A stretch of DNA of 64,000 nucleotides, taken from Tragulus kanchil. Its lineage: Eukaryota > Chordata > Mammalia > Artiodactyla > Tragulidae. Within the stretch, counting starts at the first letter, position 1. Every line of letters begins with the position of its first letter. Of the stretch, positions 60,327-64,000 are shown piece after piece. The stretch covers positions 7,254,001-7,318,000 of the forward strand of contig JAIOJX010000004.1 in assembly GCA_022376925.1 (NCBI GenBank), given 5' to 3'. Both the position numbers and the translations under genes were made by a program. Under the pieces are notes generated by a model. That model was given only the letters and a program-made list of their open reading frames with translations. It did no database searches and had not been told where the DNA came from.

Positions 60327-62796
60327 CACTTTAATAGAGTTGGTAAAGTAGTAGAACTTGAAACAATAGGAAGTCATTTTATTTTACTCTGAAAGGAGAT
60401 CTTGATGAAAAATCTACTCAATAGAAAAGAAATCTGAGTCAAGAGGTAGGAACATACAGATTTCCTGATCATCATTTTAGCAGCTAGCAGGTGTGTCTCA
60501 AGTGAATGCCATGTTTGATCTTTTCAGTTTTACTATATGAATTAAGCCAGTTTAATGTGTGATTTTAATTTACAACTGAGAGCAGTGGCCTTGACAGACT
60601 GGCACATATGAGATGTGTGTGCATGAGAAAGAGTTAGCAGGTGGAGCTGTAGAAGGAGGATAGAGATATGAGAAATCTATCTGGGAAATACAAGGCAACT
60701 ATAATAGTGAAGGGACATAGTGAGAGAATGAGTTTCCAAATGCAGGACAGGATTAGATTTGGAATGTCTTCAACCCTATACCAAAGGGCTGAGAGGTGTG
60801 CTTTAGAAAGAGTAAACAGGACATTGCATCTAGGGTGCATTTATAAGAAAAGGATTTTCTCTCTTGGGTAGAAAAGGCCACGTGATAGATGTTATTAATG
60901 TTCTTGAAAGTTTATCTTCTTTTTCAGAATCTACACTGTACTTTTATTTCCTTTTTTGACATAAATTTGTGTTCTGTGAGTTGGATTTGTTCTGCTGGTG
61001 TTTTCAATTGCTTAAATGTCACTCTTGGTTCCTGGGAAATTCTGGGGGTGTCATTTCATATTCAGGCACATATGTTCACTTCCAGTGATTATTTATAACA
61101 TCTAATTTCTCCTTCTTGAAATTGTCTTCAACTCAACATTCCTCAAGCCCATCACCATTAACTTAACATAACATGGGAAAAAATAATTACACCCATCACA
61201 AGCATGGCTATGCTGGGAAATAAGTTTTCAATAATAATACCTCTCATTCTTATGAATTTTTCTACAATTTTTATGGTGCCATGACAACCATTTTTCCCTT
61301 TGATTTTCCACATATCTTGTTAAATAACTAGTAAATCTTTGATTCTGTTTTAGCCAATTAGATGACTACTGCCCTAAATGCTAACCTAGTTATTTACCAA
61401 GAAAAGATATGATAATTACAGCTGTAGGCTTTAACTGCCTAAATTTCAGACCCTACCCTAGAAGTCTTTCCATGATTCCAACATTTTTTTTTTCTAAGAA
61501 ATTATAGAGTTGAAAGAGGATTGTCCCATCGAGGTGAAAATGAAATTCACTTGGGGACATTTATATACTTTAAGATAAAATGTGATGATACATTTTCTGA
61601 CAACAAACCTTTTGTCCTATAACTTTACCAGTGGTCCTTGAGGGTTAACATAACCAACTGTTTATATTAAATATGGAAAGGCAGCTCATACCAGAGTCAC
61701 TGTTTTGACAATAACCTAGGAAAGAAGGTCTGATCACCCATCCTGCAACAAGAAAATCTTGCCACAGATGATTGGGTGCTCAGAAGTCTCAGAGCACCCA
61801 AAATAGAGAATAGTGTTGCTCAGCATTGGAATCATATAGTGTGCTTATAAAAATTCAGATTCCTCAGGCCTCCCTTCAGAAACACTTGCTCAGTGGGAGC
61901 AGATGGAGTCTTTGTAATCTGTTTCTAGGGCCTAAGCCATACCTTGAGAACACAAGAGCCTCCTGAACCATATTATTCATGCAGGTTCTAAACTGATGTC
62001 GCCAAAGCAAGATTTGTAAAGGAACACTGTGAAGAGCTGCTCCAATCCGGATATGCACACCACTGCCTGCTGAGGGTTCAGCAACAGAAGCTGATGAGAT
62101 TAGAGGTATGTAAAGTTGCCTTAAAGAATCCTCACTGACAACCAAATGTGATAAAACAACTTACAGAAGCAATGATCAACCAGAAGATGTCAGCTACAAA
62201 AGCATCAGAAACTGGTCCTCCAGTAGCAAAGGGTAGCAGCAATCATCCAGGGAAATTAGGTCTGACTCACACATGGGAACTCCCAGTTCCCATGGCAGGT
62301 TTATTCCTAAAAAGGGAATCAGTTGTGAAAGGCTCTGCTAAACTCTATCACACGTTTGAAATCAAAAAGTAAATTTCTTTTTCTGGTTCATGCTATCAAA
62401 GAGAAATTTTGATTGTTTGTGTGTGTACTGTGTGTGTGGTTGGTACCTCATGTAGCTTTCGGTATAAGAGGTGGTGATACAGGCAAGCTGCGCAGATATT
62501 TCATGTAACACTTTACCATTCACAATGAGAAACATGGTAGGCATTCTGTTTATCAGTTTCTGTGATCATAATTACTCCTGACAGCTGGATCACCACTCTG
62601 TTTACTAACAAAAATAAAGTTTCTAAACTTTTTAAGCCTGGGTCTTCTGATTGACCAATTTACCTTCCTTTAGAGAACTATTTGTTAACCTTTTCTTCAT
62701 GATTATTCCTTTAAGGAGTCTTTTAATCTGATTTTGTATTTTTACCTAATTTCTGCACCATGAAATTTTAATGTCATAGATACACTGTATATCAAT

Positions 62797-62800
<4 letters not shown>
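60327..62800. other. Unique non-coding sequence with one old DNA-element-like piece
   Basis: At about 61,818-61,925 'gctcagcattggaatcatat' and 'aaaattcagattcctcaggc' resemble an old hAT-type MER element. The rest is unrecognised. Open frames at 60,668-60,871, 60,889-61,098, 61,876-62,145 (minus) and 62,148-62,372 have no recognisable protein feature. Confidence 0.4.

Positions 62801-62841
<41 letters not shown>
62801..62841. repeat. (TA)n microsatellite
   Basis: About 20 uninterrupted TA units, 34 bp before the NPM1 retrocopy. Minus-strand frames that cross it read as Tyr-Ile repeats and are not genes. Confidence 0.95.
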
Positions 62842-62844
<3 letters not shown>

Positions 62845-62874
62845 TTTTATGCACAAAGAGTAAATTTTTGCCTT

Positions 62875-63958
62875 GGTGTGATTCCATCCTCTGTGGCTGC
62901 TCTTCCCAACAGTAGTTGCATGTTTTTGTTCTGCTTCTCTCCCACCTAAGTGCATCTTGCCAACCCATGGACAATTCAACCGACATGGACATGAGCCCCT
63001 TGAGGCCCCAGAAATATCTTTTTGGTTGTGAATGAAAGGCCGATTATCACTTTAAGGTGGGCAATGATGAAGATGACCACCAGTTATCTTTAAGAACAGT
63101 CAGTATAGGGGCTGATGCAAAGGATGGATTACACACTGTTGAAGCAGAGGCGATGAATTATGAAGACAGTCCAATTAAAAGGTAACACTGGCAACTTTGA
63201 AAATGTCTGTACAGCCAATAGTTTCCCTTGGGTGCTTTGACCTGTGGTCCTACAATTGAAGTGTGGTTCAGGGGCTGTGCATATTAGTGAACAGCACTTA
63301 GTAGCTGTAGAGGAAGATGCAAAGTCAGAAGAAGAGAAGGAGGAGGATATGAAGCTCCTAAGTAGGTCTGGATAACGTTCTGCCCCTGGAAGTGCGAGCA
63401 AGATTCCCCAGAAAAAAAATGTAAAGCTTGTTGCTGATGAAGATGATGATGAAGATGCAGAAGCTGATGACTCTGATGAGGAAGCTGAAGAAAAAGCTTC
63501 AGTAAATAAATCTATATGAGATATTCCAGACAAAAATGAAGAATGGAAAAGACTAAAAACAGTCCAAACCAAGATCAAAAAGTCAAGGATCTTTCAACAA
63601 AAAACAGGAAAAAACTCCTAAAACAGCAAAAGTACCTAGCTCTGTAGAAGACACTAAAGCAAAAATGCAAGCAAGGACAGAAAAAGGTGGTTCCCTTTCC
63701 AAACTGGAAGCCACGCTCATCAATTATGTGCAGAATTGTATCCAGATGACTGACCAGGAGACTATTCAAGATCTCTAGCAGTGGAGGAAGTCTCTTTAGG
63801 AAAATAGTTTAAACAGTTTGTTAAAAATTTGTCATCTTTGTAACAGTAGATATCTGTCTGTCCTTTTTCTAATGCAGAGTGAAAACTTTCCTTACCGTGT
63901 CTGATAAATGTTGTCCAGGTTCCATTGCCAAAAGTAAGTTGTTCAAAATGCCTGTTTA
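62875..63958 (+). pseudogene. NPM1: Nucleophosmin processed pseudogene
   Basis: Nucleophosmin is an abundant nucleolar histone chaperone and ribosome-assembly factor; this is a dead mRNA copy. A decayed 5'UTR ends in 'ctctcccacctaagtgc', then the ATG at 62,967 and a readable N-terminus ([16 protein letters not shown]), stopped by TGA at 63,033-63,035 (codon 23). Beyond it the core domain ([30 protein letters not shown]), a shortened acidic stretch (about 63,300-63,500) and the C-terminal end (about 63,690-63,799, with a stop at the ancestral position) can be followed in shifting frames. No introns interrupt it, so it is a retrocopy. The 3'UTR is followed to about 63,957, where a SINE begins. 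The serine-rich 149-codon frame on the minus strand (63,129-63,578) is the antisense of the acidic region. Confidence 0.93.
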
Positions 63959-63960
63959 AA

Positions 63961-64000
63961 TTTTTTTTTTTTTTTAATTTTGGCTTCTTCCATTGGTCCT
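63961..64000 (-). mobile_element. SINE, minus strand, cut by the window edge
   Basis: A T run followed by 'ttggcttcttccattggtcc' matches the start of the minus-strand SINE at 344-609 (T run, then 'ggccacttccattggtcttt'). It interrupts the NPM1 retrocopy's 3'UTR and continues outside the window. Confidence 0.75.

Noticed and set aside
63129..63578. 149-codon serine-rich minus-strand frame
   Set aside because: Antisense of the acidic (gat/gaa-rich) tract of the NPM1 retrocopy; tca/ttc/atc repeats give poly-Ser.
1..64000. CRISPR array, bacterial operon, phage or other prokaryotic system
   Set aside because: No regularly spaced short repeats with unique spacers, and no dense coding. All recognisable elements are mammalian.
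1..64000. Endogenous retrovirus or LTR element
   Set aside because: I found no LTR pair, primer-binding site or gag/pol wording; all reverse transcriptase sequence here is of the LINE type. A profile search could still find short old LTR pieces.

Overview
This window is ordinary mammalian, repeat-dominated DNA with no intact host protein-coding gene that I can support. Ruminant SINEs of the Bov-tA type, a BovB-type LINE tail, two young L1 elements of the artiodactyl type, and older mammalian repeats (L2, MIR, MER5A, old L1) point to a ruminant artiodactyl. I cannot tell cattle, sheep, goat, deer or another ruminant apart.

The dominant feature is artificial-looking. Eighteen times the sequence repeats itself in direct tandem with a spacing of 1,036 to 1,160 bp (mean about 1,102 bp). 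The copies are identical or nearly so, and breakpoints fall anywhere: in L1, SINEs, MER5A, MIR and unique DNA. About 19.8 kb of the 64 kb is redundant, so the underlying locus is probably about 44 kb. Some duplications overlap in chains (36.0-44.2 kb and 46.5-52.7 kb), putting short segments in the window three times. I read this as assembly segments joined without trimming their roughly 1.1-kb overlaps, not as biology. Any copy number, ORF or repeat count here should be corrected for it.

Layout: 1-17.6 kb holds scattered SINEs, old L1 pieces in both orientations, an old repeat (about 7.31-8.49 kb) split by a twin-primed L1 (7,621-8,271), and a SINE inserted into another SINE (9.2-9.6 kb, duplicated at 10.3-10.7 kb). 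From 17.6 to 27.8 kb an old minus-strand L1 is interrupted by a near full-length young L1 on the plus strand (about 18,053-27,081) with CpG-rich 5'UTR, ORF1, ORF2 and 3'UTR; it is dead (stops, frameshifts, reverse transcriptase FADD changed to FADN) and holds two of the 1.1-kb duplications. From 27.8 to 44.5 kb there are old L1 pieces, a MER5A, an L2 tail, a BovB-type tail and unremarkable AT-rich DNA. From 44,524 to 50,932 lies a second, 5'-truncated young L1 with an intact FADD motif, a 13-bp target-site duplication and a non-L1 3' segment that looks like a 3' transduction. From 52.7 to 64 kb there are an old L1 with an inserted SINE, an L2 tail, an inverted pair of Bov-tA SINEs, MIR pieces, a long stretch of plain sequence, and at the right edge a nucleophosmin (NPM1) processed pseudogene whose 3'UTR runs into another SINE.

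I looked for a new biological system and found none I can defend. The real biology is retrotransposition history: twin priming, nested insertion, 3' transduction and mRNA retrocopying. The most actionable observation is the systematic duplication pattern.
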